In this document: one piece after another, positions 1-7,792 of the stretch
How the letters are laid out: the number at the start of each line of letters is the position of its first letter
Numbering within the stretch: position 1 is the first letter of the stretch
Source of the DNA: CAZDXB01 sp964509335
Lineage (GTDB): Bacteria; Bacteroidota; Ignavibacteria; Kapaibacteriales; UBA2268
DNA: 18,649 nucleotides
Assembly: GCA_964509335.1 (NCBI GenBank)
Contig: CAZDXB010000045.1
Location: 1-18,649, forward strand
Direction of reading: 5' to 3'
Program-made: the position numbers and the translations under genes
Notes under the pieces: generated by a model
Told to the model about the DNA's origin: nothing
The model's input: the letters and a program-made list of their open reading frames with translations, nothing else
Database searches by the model: none

Positions 1-158
1 AAGCGAGCCTTGCGGCTATCTTGAGCTTTTAACCACAGGTAAAAACCGCTTCTGCTAGCTTTCAACACCTCGCGCATCAACCGGACTGACCATCGCCGGC
101 GATACGCCTTAATAAAACGATACTTTATTACGGCTCTTTTGCGAAGAATGCCGCCGCT
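1..158 (-). CDS. IS3-family transposase OrfB, N-terminal fragment (window-truncated)
   Basis: In the -1 frame relative to orfA, an open frame runs from the A7 stretch (158-164) to the window edge. It encodes ...RAVIKYRFIKAYRRRW and then SVRLMREVLKASRSGFYLWL, which is the usual start of the IS3 OrfB region (helix-turn-helix HTH_21) preceding the DDE integrase domain. The catalytic DDE residues would lie outside the window. No strong independent start codon is evident, so production as an OrfAB fusion by frameshifting is the simplest reading. The stated right limit marks where the frame can be entered after slippage and is not a start codon. Confidence 0.8.
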
Positions 159-424
159 TTTTTTAAAATGTCGCGCTCGTCTTTCAGACGCTTGTTCTCG
201 CGCTCAAGCTTGCGGATATACTCTTCCTTAGCAGTCATTTTCCCTTTGCCGCGAAAAGCTTGTTGTTCTTCTTCTAAGTATGCTCTTTTCCAGTTATAAA
301 CAAGGTTTTCGCTTATCCCCAAGTCTCGCGCTACCTCTGCGGCTCTGCGCCCCTCTTCGGTTACCATTTTTACCGTGTTTAGCTTAAATTCTTTGCTGTA
401 GTTCTTTCTTTTGTTTGAACCCAT
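128..424 (-). CDS. IS3-family transposase OrfA (helix-turn-helix protein)
   Basis: The 98-aa product is the DNA-binding OrfA of an IS3-family transposase. Residues about 8-50 form the HTH_Tnp_1 domain (KNYSKEFKLNTVKMV, then RRAAEVARDLGISENLVYNWKR), which binds the element's ends. Residues about 65-92 form a charged leucine-zipper-like helix (YIRKLERENKRLKDERDILKK) used for multimerisation. The C-terminal DILKKAAAFFAKE is typical of the family. The gene starts at ATG 424 behind a good ribosome site (AAAGGAG on the minus strand, 7-8 nt upstream). It ends at TAA 128-130 and overlaps the orfB frame, as expected for an element that makes its transposase by -1 frameshifting. The complete frame has no visible damage. 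Confidence 0.93.
   Translation of the reverse strand: MGSNKRKNYSKEFKLNTVKMVTEEGRRAAEVARDLGISENLVYNWKRAYLEEEQQAFRGKGKMTAKEEYIRKLERENKRLKDERDILKKAAAFFAKEP
158..164 (-). other. Probable programmed -1 frameshift site (A7)
   Basis: On the minus strand the orfA codons read TTA AAA AAA GCG, giving an A-AAA-AAA heptamer that fits the X-XXY-YYZ slippage pattern. Slipping back one base here enters the orfB frame, which stays open across the orfA stop at 128-130. This is the standard IS3-family arrangement. I did not identify a clear downstream stimulatory hairpin. Confidence 0.7.
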
Positions 425-642
425 TTTAGTCTCCTTTCAGATGGTAATATAATAAATTATCTCCACTTTAACTAAGAGGCGCGTAAAATTGGGTAAGGTT
501 CAAGGTTTTCTTACGAAAAGTCTATTAGATTATTATGAGACGTTCCTTCAAAGAAAATCTTTAAAGCGTTGGAAATATGTTGGAAAAGCGATGTGTCTTT
601 TCAGCAAGGTAGTGTAAAATAAGGGTTAGGAAAAATAGCTTG

Positions 643-714
643 TGATCCCGAGGGGATTCGAACCCCTACCGCCAGCGTGAAAGGCTGGTGACCTAACCGT
701 TAGTCGACGGGACC
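643..714 (-). tRNA. tRNA-Glu (anticodon UUC)
   Basis: The minus strand folds into a complete cloverleaf. The acceptor arms GGTCCCG (714-708) and CGGGATC (650-644) pair with one G-U. The anticodon stem is CCAGC/GCTGG around loop CTTTCAC, giving anticodon TTC (glutamate). The T-arm is GGGG-TTCGAAT-CCCC, and the D-arm includes the GGTTAGG loop sequence. The discriminator base is A (643), and the 3' CCA is not encoded (the next bases read CA), so it must be added after transcription. Confidence 0.97.
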
Positions 715-890
715 CTAATTTTCAAAGAATACAAAGTTAAGAGATTTCTTTTTATTATCCAAACTTCGAGGACTATTTTTCTTAAAAATTATTTTATTTC
801 GCTTCCAATAAAATTTCGCGTTCTCTGTTCTAATAAACCGAGCTTTTTTCTTAAGTTTGCTTTATTTATTGTAGAACAATTGTTAACGCT

Positions 891-1913
891 ATGAACATAA
901 TATCGATAGAAAGAACGGAAGAAGTTTTGAGCGAGGCGAAGGACACAACGATAGCCGTGGTGGGCGACGTAATGCTTGACAGATTTTTCTGGGGCGGCGT
1001 CTCTCGGATTTCGCCGGAAGCGCCCGTGCCGGTGGTGGATTTGGAAGAGGAATCCTATCGCTTGGGAGGCGCGGCAAACGTTGCAAACAATTTGACGAAT
1101 TTGGGAATTAACGCCGTATTGTTCGGAGCGGTCGGAGAAGACGAATCGGGCTTGAAATTCAGGCGCATCGCCGAGGAATCCAGCATCGACCCTTCGGGGG
1201 TCATTATAGACAAGTCGAGACCGACGACTGTTAAGACTAGGATAATCGGCGACAATCAACATATGGTGCGACTTGACAAGGAAAACAGAGCTCCTATAGA
1301 GCAGAAAGTACAAGAGGAGATTGTCGGGCTATTGAAGCGGCACAACAACCTTTCAGGCGTCGTTTTTGTCGATTACGACAAAGGCGCCATCACCGATTAT
1401 CTGATTTTATATATAATTGAACATTGCCGCGATAAGGAAATACCCGTTTACGTTGACCCGAAATTCAATAACTTCTTTAATTATAAGAACGTAGATTTCT
1501 TTAAGCCGAACAAAAAGGAAGCCGCCGCCGCTTTAAGAATGGAAATAAAGTCCGAGGACGATTTGTTTAAAGCTGGGAAACGATTGCTTGAACTGCTTAA
1601 AGCCAAGAACGTTTTGATAACGTTGGGTTCGGAAGGAATGACTTTGTTCGAAGCGAGCGGAGAGACGACGGCTGTGCCGACGATAGCGCGACGAATATCG
1701 GACGTTTCCGGCGCCGGCGACACGTCTATGGCTGTAATTTCCGCGGCAATAGCGGGCAAAGCGACTCCTTACGAAGCCGCCGCTCTGTCAAATTACGCTT
1801 CCGGAGCGGTTTGCGAGATGCCAGGCGTCGTGCCGATTACCGAAGAGATTTTGCTCAATACAATAAAAAAAAGCAAAACCTTGTCATTAAATAGAAAGAA
1901 CGTGAAAAAATAA
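891..1913 (+). CDS. hldA: D-glycero-beta-D-manno-heptose-7-phosphate kinase (HldA/RfaE1 type)
   Basis: This PfkB/ribokinase-family enzyme phosphorylates D-glycero-D-manno-heptose 7-phosphate at C1, a cytosolic step toward ADP-heptose for LPS inner core. Visible motifs are GDVMLDRFFWGGVSRISPEA (residues 25-44), typical of RfaE1, GGAANVANNL (59-68), the VDPK segment (188-191), KPNKKE (205-210) and the catalytic DVSGAGDT (271-278), where D277 is the expected base. The 340 aa cover only the kinase. The nucleotidyltransferase half of bifunctional HldE is absent, so that activity must be encoded elsewhere. I see no Shine-Dalgarno upstream of ATG 891; a perfect palindrome AACAATTGTT lies at 872-881. 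hrcA follows 10 nt downstream, suggesting co-transcription. Confidence 0.92.
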   Translation: MNIISIERTEEVLSEAKDTTIAVVGDVMLDRFFWGGVSRISPEAPVPVVDLEEESYRLGGAANVANNLTNLGINAVLFGAVGEDESGLKFRRIAEESSIDPSGVIIDKSRPTTVKTRIIGDNQHMVRLDKENRAPIEQKVQEEIVGLLKRHNNLSGVVFVDYDKGAITDYLILYIIEHCRDKEIPVYVDPKFNNFFNYKNVDFFKPNKKEAAAALRMEIKSEDDLFKAGKRLLELLKAKNVLITLGSEGMTLFEASGETTAVPTIARRISDVSGAGDTSMAVISAAIAGKATPYEAAALSNYASGAVCEMPGVVPITEEILLNTIKKSKTLSLNRKNVKK

Positions 1914-1923
1914 ATCTTTTGAA

Positions 1924-2982
1924 ATGACGGAATCAAAGAATAAAATAGATTCTTATCCAAACGAGAGCGAACTGAGCGAGAGGGAAAAGCTTATTCTCAG
2001 GATGATAATCCATTTATACATCTTGAAAGCCGCGCCTATCGGTTCGAGGACGCTATCGAAGCATATTCAAGAGGAAATAAAGCTTAGTCCGGCGACTATC
2101 CGCAACGTTATGGCGGATTTGGAAGAATTGGATTATATCAATCATCCGCACACTTCAGCCGGCAGGATGCCCACCGACAAAGGATACAGGTTTTACGTCG
2201 ATACTCTGAAAAAGTACGAAACTTTAACGCAAAAAGAATTAATAGCTCTCGAAAGCAGTTTGAAAGAGGCGGACTCTGAATACGCCTTAAAGAACGCTTC
2301 AAAGATATTGGGTATGCTTTCGAGCTATCTGGGGGTAGTTTCAATTCCGAATATTATCGATTTGAAGGTTATTAAAATCGAGCTAATACCGTTGACGTCT
2401 AATAGGGTATTGGTAGTAATAGCTCTCGATTCCAATATTGTCAGGACGGTCGCTTTGGAAGCGGAGTTCGACATAGAGCCGTTCGAAGCAAAAGACATAG
2501 TGGCATATATAAACGAGAAGGTAAGCGGTAAAACCTTAAAATTTATTCGCGACAACTTCAAAGAAATGATAAGCGAGACGAATATTGGGGACGCTCCATT
2601 AGTTCGTTTATTCGTCGATTCGGTCGATACTATTTTTTCCGGCGAGGCAGCCGAGCAAAAAATTCACGTCGAGGGCGCCAAGAACTTGCTCGCGCATCCC
2701 GAGTTTGGCGATTTAGACAGAGCCAAAGGCGTCATCGAGCTACTCGAAAACGAGGATATAATCATTCATCTTTTAGATAAATACGAAAAGAGCGATTCGG
2801 GCATTCAAGTGCTAATCGGCAAAGAGATACAGGAAGATTTATTCGAAGACTACGCTCTAATCGTTTCAAAATACAATTTGCAATCAGCGAAAGGCTCAAT
2901 AGGACTTATAGGACCGAAGCGAATGCAATATTCAAAGATGATTTCGCTGGTAAAAAGAGCCGCCGATATTTTGACTAAGTGA
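1924..2982 (+). CDS. hrcA: Heat-inducible transcription repressor HrcA
   Basis: HrcA represses class I heat-shock operons (groESL, dnaK) by binding CIRCE operators, and its folding depends on GroEL. The N-terminal winged helix (about residues 18-95) has SREKLILRMIIHLYI-like helices, APIGSRTLS, LSPATIRNVMADLEELDYI (54-72) and HPHTSAGRMPTDKGYRFYVD (75-94), all family hallmarks. A GAF-like dimerisation domain follows, and the C-terminus ends with IGLIGPKRMQYSKMISLV as usual. Its 352 aa match the family. It starts at ATG 1924, 10 nt after hldA, with no strong ribosome site, so translation may be coupled. No CIRCE repeat (TTAGCACTC-N9-GAGTGCTAA) is visible in this window, so its targets probably lie elsewhere. 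Its usual partners grpE and dnaJ are displaced about 4.8 kb downstream. Confidence 0.96.
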   Translation: MTESKNKIDSYPNESELSEREKLILRMIIHLYILKAAPIGSRTLSKHIQEEIKLSPATIRNVMADLEELDYINHPHTSAGRMPTDKGYRFYVDTLKKYETLTQKELIALESSLKEADSEYALKNASKILGMLSSYLGVVSIPNIIDLKVIKIELIPLTSNRVLVVIALDSNIVRTVALEAEFDIEPFEAKDIVAYINEKVSGKTLKFIRDNFKEMISETNIGDAPLVRLFVDSVDTIFSGEAAEQKIHVEGAKNLLAHPEFGDLDRAKGVIELLENEDIIIHLLDKYEKSDSGIQVLIGKEIQEDLFEDYALIVSKYNLQSAKGSIGLIGPKRMQYSKMISLVKRAADILTK

Positions 2983-3283
2983 TTTTACGGCGTCGTCTTT
3001 AGCGTCTATAACGCAACTTACTGTTTCCAATTGTTTTAATTAATATTTATCGCGTTTTAAATTTCTTAAATACAAAATCTTCGAAAGATTCTTTTTTGCA
3101 AATATCCCAAAATTTTATTTTTTTATTTTGCTTTATATTAATATTTTTTAATTTGCGAATAAAAAAATAAGCAGATGAGATTTTTCGAGACATCATTGTC
3201 ATTAAGTTTAGCTAAATTCCAGCCAATTAAGAATAAGCGAAAAATAAACAAAATAATTACGCATAATGAACGAGGGCTAAAAA
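2983..3283. other. AT-rich intergenic region between hrcA and the large secreted-protein gene
   Basis: These 301 nt hold no convincing gene. They are very AT-rich with long A and T runs. The only structure I see is a short hairpin followed by a T-run at 3076-3097 (listed separately). A usable Shine-Dalgarno-like GAGGG lies about 9 nt before the next ATG. No confident promoter elements could be assigned. Confidence 0.6.
3076..3097 (+). terminator. Possible weak intrinsic terminator after hrcA
   Basis: AATCTT (3076-3081) and AAGATT (3085-3090) form a 6-bp stem with a 3-nt CGA loop, followed by C and six Ts (3092-3097). The shape is that of a rho-independent terminator in the right place to end the hldA-hrcA transcript. 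The stem is short and has only one G-C pair, so it would be weak. Confidence 0.35.
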
Positions 3284-6200
3284 ATGAGAAATTTTATCAT
3301 AATCATCCTATCCTTAATTTTAATCGGCGGCTTTAGCGTTTGCGCAGACCAAGAATTAGACGACTTTTCCGAAAAATCCAAATCCAATTTCTTTATCGAA
3401 AACAAAGGGCGGTGGAATTCCGAAGTGAAATTCCTCGCCAGAATCGGCGGTATGAACGCTTGGATTACCGACGAGGGCGTTGTGTATGATTTTTATAAGA
3501 TAACTCGGCATAGTATAATGGAAGATGTGCCACACTTTAAAAGTGTGGCACATCTGGAAAAAGACAGCCTTACCGTCAAAGGACACGTCGTAAAAATGAG
3601 TTTTGACAGGCTCGAAAATCGCTCGTCAACTGCGGGGTTTACCCCGCAGGGTCAAAGCGCGGGAAATCGCTACGAAGTTCAAGGCAAAAACAAACTCGAA
3701 GCCTACTACAACTATTTCATCGGGAACGACGAAAGTAAATGGGCGAGCTACGTCGGTCTTTATAAAGAAGTAATCGTCAAAAACGTATATGACGGCATAG
3801 ACTATCGCTTTTATTTTGAAAATGGATTGCTAAGATACGATTTGAATGTCCAACCGTTCGCCGATTTAGAGCAAATTAGAATGAAATACGAAGGACAAGA
3901 AGGCTTAGAGATAAACGACAATGGCGAACTTGTAATAAAGACGAGCATCGGCGACGTCAAAAATCAAAAAATATACGCATATCAAAACAAGAAAGATGTG
4001 CCACACTTTGAAAGTGTGGCACATCTAAAAGACACCCGCCAAGAAATCCCCGTCCGCTTCACGCGACACGCCGACGGGACAATCGGCTTTTCCACGGGAA
4101 ATTACGACAAATCTCTAGCGTTAACAATCGACCCTTTGGTTTATTCTACTTTTATTGGGGGCGGAAGCGGGACGGGCGACGATTACGCTCATTCGATAGC
4201 TCTCGACGGCTCTAATAACGCTTATATTGCCGGCTGGACTAGCTCGACCGATTATCCGACCACAAGCGGAGCGTATGACGAGAGCTTTAACGGAGGAACG
4301 GATCGCGGCGACGTTATTATATCTAAGTTGAACTCAAACGGAACCGACCTTGTCTATTCAACTTTTATAGGCGGCAGCGCCGACGAAAAAGCGTTATCTA
4401 TAGCTCTCGACGGCTCGAACAACGCTTATATCGCCGGACGTTCCGAATCGGGAAATTATCCTACAACAAGCGGCGCCTACGACGAAACCCATAATGGAGG
4501 CGGAAAGGACGTAATATTAACAAAATTAAATTCTAGCGGTTCAGCTCTTATCTATTCAACTTTTATAGGCGGCAGCGGCATAGACGAAGCCAATTCAATC
4601 GTTTTAGACGCTTTAAATAACGCTTATATTACCGGCTTCGCTTGGTCTGAGGATTTCCCCACGACAAGCGAAGCTTACGATACTTCGGCGAATAGTTATT
4701 GGACGGACGTTTTCATAACTAAAGTGGATTCAAGCGGCTCGGACTTAGTCTATTCCACTTATCTCGGAGGAGACGATTATAATTACGGAAACGCAATAGC
4801 TGTAGATAATTCCTATAACGCCTATATTACGGGTAGAACGAGATCCACTAATTTCCCTACAACAAGCGGCGCTTACGACACAACCCACAGCGGAGGTCAA
4901 TTAGACGCGTTCGTAACAAAATTAAATTCTAGTGGTTCCGAATTGGTTTATTCTACATATATTGGAGGGAATTTGGACGAATCGGGGGTATCCATCGCGT
5001 TAGACGCTTCAAATAACGCTTATATTACTGGGAACACCAATTCTGATAATTATCCTACAACAAGCGGCGCTTACGACGAGAGCCATAACGGCGCTTGGAC
5101 GACCGACGCATTTGTAACGAAACTAAATAGCGACGGTTCGGACCTTATTTATTCTACTTACATTGGCGGCGGGAGTATGGACGAGGGCTATTCGCTAGTT
5201 CTCGACGGTTCTAATAACGTTTTTTTATTAGGCGATACGGAGTCGTCCGATTTCCCCGTGACTTCCGGAGCTTACGACGAAAGTTATAACGATTGGGACG
5301 ACGTGTTTGTCGTGAAACTAAGCGGGGGCGGTTCCGATTTGAATTATTCGACGTTTATCGGCGGAGACAAAGGCGATTACGGAGAATCGATAGCCTTGGA
5401 CGGTTCAAATAACGTTTATATAGTCGGCGGAACGGATACAACCGACTATCCAACAACGAGCGGAGCCTACGACGAGACTTTTAACGGCGGGTCTTACGAC
5501 GCTTTCGTAACGAAATTAGATTTGTCATCGGGTTCGACGGCGTCTATTGCTACTGGGACGGTCAATTCTTCTTATTGCCAAAACGAAGCTATATCGATAC
5601 CCTATACCGCTACGGGAACGTTTAATCCGGGGAATGGATTCACAGCCCAACTTTCCGACGATAGCGGCGATTTTTCCAGCCCAGATAATATTGGAAGCGT
5701 AAATTCTACTTCTTCGGGAACCATTAGCGGTAGAATTCCTTCAAACTCTAATTCCGGCGGCGCTTACCGAGTTAGAGTAGTAAGTTCGAACCCCTCGGTT
5801 GTTGGGGGCGACAACGGCGAAGATATAACTATTAACGCTTTACCGTCGCCGAGTATAGACGTTGAACCCGATACAGTCTGCGCTAATAATATTTCTACTC
5901 ATACGGGGAATTCAGAAGCGGGCGTTGATAATAAATGGAAAGCTATCGGCGGAACAATAAGCGGCGGCGACGACGGCGAAACGGTAAGTATTATTTGGGA
6001 AACTTCAAGCTCGGGAACGGTAACCTTAACGCAGACTAATACAACTACCGGTTGCATAGATTCGGTCTCGAAGGAAATAACTATAAATCCTTTGCCGTAT
6101 CCAGAAATAAGCGGCGACGAGGAAGTTTGCGAAAATAATACGTCTCATTACTCTACTACTCTCACGGCGAATCATAGTTATGAATGGTTTGTTGAAGGCG

Positions 6201-7555
6201 GGGAAATACAAGACTCGACTTCCGAAGCTATCGCGACAATAATTTGGGGAGGCGCCGGCGAAGGTTCCGTTAAACTTGTGGAAACGATAGACGCGACGGG
6301 ATGTAAAGACTCGATTGAATTAAGCGTAACTATTAATCCGCTTCCATCGCCGTCAATTATAGGCGCAACCAATGTATGCAGCGGCTGTTCGGAAATATAC
6401 TCAACCGAATCCGAACCGAACGAACGGAACAATTGGATTGTAGCGCGCGGTAACATTACCGATTCTTCAGCCGCCGACACTATTGAAGTTCTTTGGGACG
6501 ACGTAGGAGCGGGCGAAGTGAAGCTAATACAGGAAAATACTGAAACCGGGTGCGTTGATTCAGCCGAAATTGATATTACGATTAGCGAATTTCCTAGGGC
6601 GTCGATTTCCGGCGATACAGTAGTATGCGAAGGCGACGTCGAAACTTACGTTACTAATTCTAATCCCGATATAGAGAAGCGGTGGTATGCGAGCGGAGGC
6701 GAGATAGAAGGTTCTTCGACGCTTTATACCGTCGAGGTCGCTTGGGGCGAGCCGGGAACGGGGAACATAAAAGTAGTATTGAGAGACGACGACATAGGTT
6801 ATCTAGATTCAACTGAAATGACTGTTGTCATAAACGAAATACCGGAAGTTAATTTTGATTGTCCAATCGCCGAAGTATGCTTAGACGACCCCGCTTTCGA
6901 TTTAACGGGCGGTGGTACCGAAGGCGGAGAATATAGCGGAAACGGCGTAAGCGACGGCAGATTCAATCCTTCGGTAGCGGGCGCCGGGGAACATATACTA
7001 ACTTACTCATATAGCGAGAACGGATGCGAAAACAGCGACGCCGACACAATAATAGTCCATCCTTTGCCTGAGAAACCTGAAATAAGCGAAGAAAGCGACA
7101 GTTTGATATCTACAGCCGCAAACGCTTATCAGTGGTATTTAGAAGACGAAATAATCGAAGGAGCTAATAGCCAGTATTACGAACCGACTGAAGCGGGCTT
7201 TTACAAAGTGGAAATAACCGACGAGAACGGTTGCAAGAATATGTCCGACCCGCATTATTACGACCCGACGGGCGTAGAAAACAAACAAACCCGCGACTTC
7301 AATTTAAGCGCAATTCCTAATCCGTTTACGGGAACGACGACGATTAGTTATACCTTGAACAGCCCCGCCGAAGTCGGCGTTACAATTACGAATATAATGG
7401 GCGCGGAGGTAGCAAGCTTAATCGACGGTGAATATAGAAGCGACGGACGCCACAGCGTTGATTTTGAAGCGAGCGATTTGCCGGCGGGCGTGTATTTCTG
7501 CCGTTTCAGCGCAGGCGGCTTCAGCGAGACGGTAAAATTAATGATAACGAAGTAG
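3284..7555 (+). CDS. Large secreted SBBP beta-propeller / PKD-like protein with type IX secretion sorting domain
   Basis: This 1423-aa modular extracellular protein has an N-terminal signal peptide (residues 1 to about 21, MRNFIIIILSLILIGGFSVC, cut near A22). Residues about 35-275 look like the conserved domain that precedes SBBP repeats (DUF7948-like, FFIENKGRWNSEVKFLAR). Seven SBBP-type repeats follow at 285 to about 746, each LVYSTFIGG...SIALDGSNNAYI.G.T.S.DYPTTSGAYD...DAFVTKLN, consistent with a seven-bladed propeller. An Ig-like stretch follows (about 750-850), then four PKD-like repeats (853-1183, each starting near a VC.N/VC.G cysteine), two more Ig-like segments, and a C-terminal Por/T9SS tail (1340-1423: IPNPFTGTTTISYTL...LPAGVYFCRF...KLMITK). 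It should cross the outer membrane by the type IX system and be surface-attached or released. No catalytic domain is recognisable; adhesion or structure is the likely role. Three palindromic repeats lie in frame within its N-terminal region. GAGGG precedes ATG 3284. Confidence 0.9.
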   Translation: MRNFIIIILSLILIGGFSVCADQELDDFSEKSKSNFFIENKGRWNSEVKFLARIGGMNAWITDEGVVYDFYKITRHSIMEDVPHFKSVAHLEKDSLTVKGHVVKMSFDRLENRSSTAGFTPQGQSAGNRYEVQGKNKLEAYYNYFIGNDESKWASYVGLYKEVIVKNVYDGIDYRFYFENGLLRYDLNVQPFADLEQIRMKYEGQEGLEINDNGELVIKTSIGDVKNQKIYAYQNKKDVPHFESVAHLKDTRQEIPVRFTRHADGTIGFSTGNYDKSLALTIDPLVYSTFIGGGSGTGDDYAHSIALDGSNNAYIAGWTSSTDYPTTSGAYDESFNGGTDRGDVIISKLNSNGTDLVYSTFIGGSADEKALSIALDGSNNAYIAGRSESGNYPTTSGAYDETHNGGGKDVILTKLNSSGSALIYSTFIGGSGIDEANSIVLDALNNAYITGFAWSEDFPTTSEAYDTSANSYWTDVFITKVDSSGSDLVYSTYLGGDDYNYGNAIAVDNSYNAYITGRTRSTNFPTTSGAYDTTHSGGQLDAFVTKLNSSGSELVYSTYIGGNLDESGVSIALDASNNAYITGNTNSDNYPTTSGAYDESHNGAWTTDAFVTKLNSDGSDLIYSTYIGGGSMDEGYSLVLDGSNNVFLLGDTESSDFPVTSGAYDESYNDWDDVFVVKLSGGGSDLNYSTFIGGDKGDYGESIALDGSNNVYIVGGTDTTDYPTTSGAYDETFNGGSYDAFVTKLDLSSGSTASIATGTVNSSYCQNEAISIPYTATGTFNPGNGFTAQLSDDSGDFSSPDNIGSVNSTSSGTISGRIPSNSNSGGAYRVRVVSSNPSVVGGDNGEDITINALPSPSIDVEPDTVCANNISTHTGNSEAGVDNKWKAIGGTISGGDDGETVSIIWETSSSGTVTLTQTNTTTGCIDSVSKEITINPLPYPEISGDEEVCENNTSHYSTTLTANHSYEWFVEGGEIQDSTSEAIATIIWGGAGEGSVKLVETIDATGCKDSIELSVTINPLPSPSIIGATNVCSGCSEIYSTESEPNERNNWIVARGNITDSSAADTIEVLWDDVGAGEVKLIQENTETGCVDSAEIDITISEFPRASISGDTVVCEGDVETYVTNSNPDIEKRWYASGGEIEGSSTLYTVEVAWGEPGTGNIKVVLRDDDIGYLDSTEMTVVINEIPEVNFDCPIAEVCLDDPAFDLTGGGTEGGEYSGNGVSDGRFNPSVAGAGEHILTYSYSENGCENSDADTIIVHPLPEKPEISEESDSLISTAANAYQWYLEDEIIEGANSQYYEPTEAGFYKVEITDENGCKNMSDPHYYDPTGVENKQTRDFNLSAIPNPFTGTTTISYTLNSPAEVGVTITNIMGAEVASLIDGEYRSDGRHSVDFEASDLPAGVYFCRFSAGGFSETVKLMITK
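3523..3555. repeat. 33-bp palindromic element, copy 1, in frame inside coding sequence
   Basis: A perfect 16-bp inverted repeat (left arm AGATGTGCCACACTTT at 3523-3538, exact complement at 3540-3555) surrounds a single central base. It is read as DVPHFKSVAHL (residues 81-91) of the large secreted protein. A second copy at 3994-4026 differs only in the central base and lies in the same reading frame. The peptide interrupts an otherwise domain-like region. Confidence 0.93.
3630..3649. repeat. 20-bp GC-rich palindrome in frame inside coding sequence
   Basis: CTGCGGGGT (3630-3638) and its exact complement ACCCCGCAG (3641-3649) flank a TT centre. It is read as TAGFTPQ (residues 116-122) in the large secreted protein. 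The geometry of 9-bp arms and a 2-nt centre matches that of the intergenic palindromes at 13027-13046 and 18552-18571, although the base sequence differs. It stands out as GC-rich against its surroundings. Confidence 0.8.
3994..4026. repeat. 33-bp palindromic element, copy 2, in frame inside coding sequence
   Basis: The arms are identical to copy 1 (AGATGTGCCACACTTT at 3994-4009 and its complement at 4011-4026), and the central base is G instead of A. It is read as DVPHFESVAHL, residues 238-248. The two copies are 471 bp apart, an exact multiple of three, and share orientation and frame. Their identity contrasts with the diverged protein around them, so recent insertion or gene conversion is likely. 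Confidence 0.93.
4136..5520 (+). repeat. Seven tandem SBBP (beta-propeller) coding repeats
   Basis: About 195-nt units encode seven copies of a 64-68-residue motif starting (L)VYST(F/Y)IGG and containing SIALDGSNNAYI and (D/N)(Y/F)PTTSGAYD. The units are clearly related in protein but diverged at nucleotide level, with different synonymous codons between copies. They look like an old structural array, not a recent slippage expansion. Seven units suit a closed seven-bladed propeller. Confidence 0.88.
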
Positions 7556-7726
7556 AGCGGCGAGTTTGCTTTACGACAATATTTTTGCGCGAGAATTTCT
7601 AAGCGCTAACGATTATCTTCGCCGTCGCGATTAAAGATTATTAGGGCAAAAAAGAAGCAAAACAAATTAATCGCGAACAGGCATTCGTTAAAATATTTAG
7701 TTGCAAATTCGTCTAAAAAATCGACG

Positions 7727-7750
7727 CCCCCGTTTAACGGCAAACGGGGG
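7727..7750 (+). terminator. GC-rich hairpin between the large secreted-protein gene and grpE
   Basis: CCCCCGTTT (7727-7735) and AAACGGGGG (7742-7750) form a perfect 9-bp stem with a 6-nt AACGGC loop. It follows an A-run (7715-7720) and precedes TTATATTATA. It could terminate the secreted-protein transcript, although the downstream T-tract is broken. It could also be another member of the palindromic repeats seen elsewhere here, or lie in the grpE leader, since the grpE ATG is only 42 nt on. The remaining intergenic sequence (7556-7726) shows nothing recognisable. Confidence 0.5.
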
Positions 7751-7792
7751 TTATATTATAAAGCGTCATTGTGAAACAAACGCGATAAGAAT

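Larger units (their letters stand above)
1..502 (-). mobile_element. IS3-family insertion sequence, partial (window-truncated)
   Basis: This is the orfA-proximal part of an IS3-family element reading leftward; the rest lies beyond base 1. It contains a complete orfA, an A7 slippage stretch and the first codons of orfB. The likely outer end is at 502: on the minus strand the sequence starts TGAACCTTACCC (502-491), and IS3-group ends begin TG with a similar TACCC run. The opposite terminal repeat and any target duplication are outside the window, so the boundary is inferred from one end. The tRNA-Glu gene lies about 140 nt beyond this end. Confidence 0.8.

Noticed and set aside
872..881. AACAATTGTT palindrome before hldA as an operator
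   Set aside because: Ten bases of AT-rich palindrome occur easily by chance; there is no second copy or regulator to support it.
789..1313. Minus-strand 174-codon frame opposite hldA
   Set aside because: It overlaps a well-supported conserved gene on the other strand and has no recognisable motif.
1914..3283. CIRCE operator near hrcA, or upstream of grpE
   Set aside because: I looked for TTAGCACTC / GAGTGCTAA in the flanks of hrcA and grpE and found none.
3523..3555. Reading the 33-bp palindrome as a transcription terminator or CIRCE-like operator
   Set aside because: It is inside an ORF, has no T-run, and its sequence does not match CIRCE.
4136..5520. Recent tandem duplication or phase-variable repeat
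   Set aside because: Units differ at many synonymous positions and in length, so this is an old protein-structural repeat.
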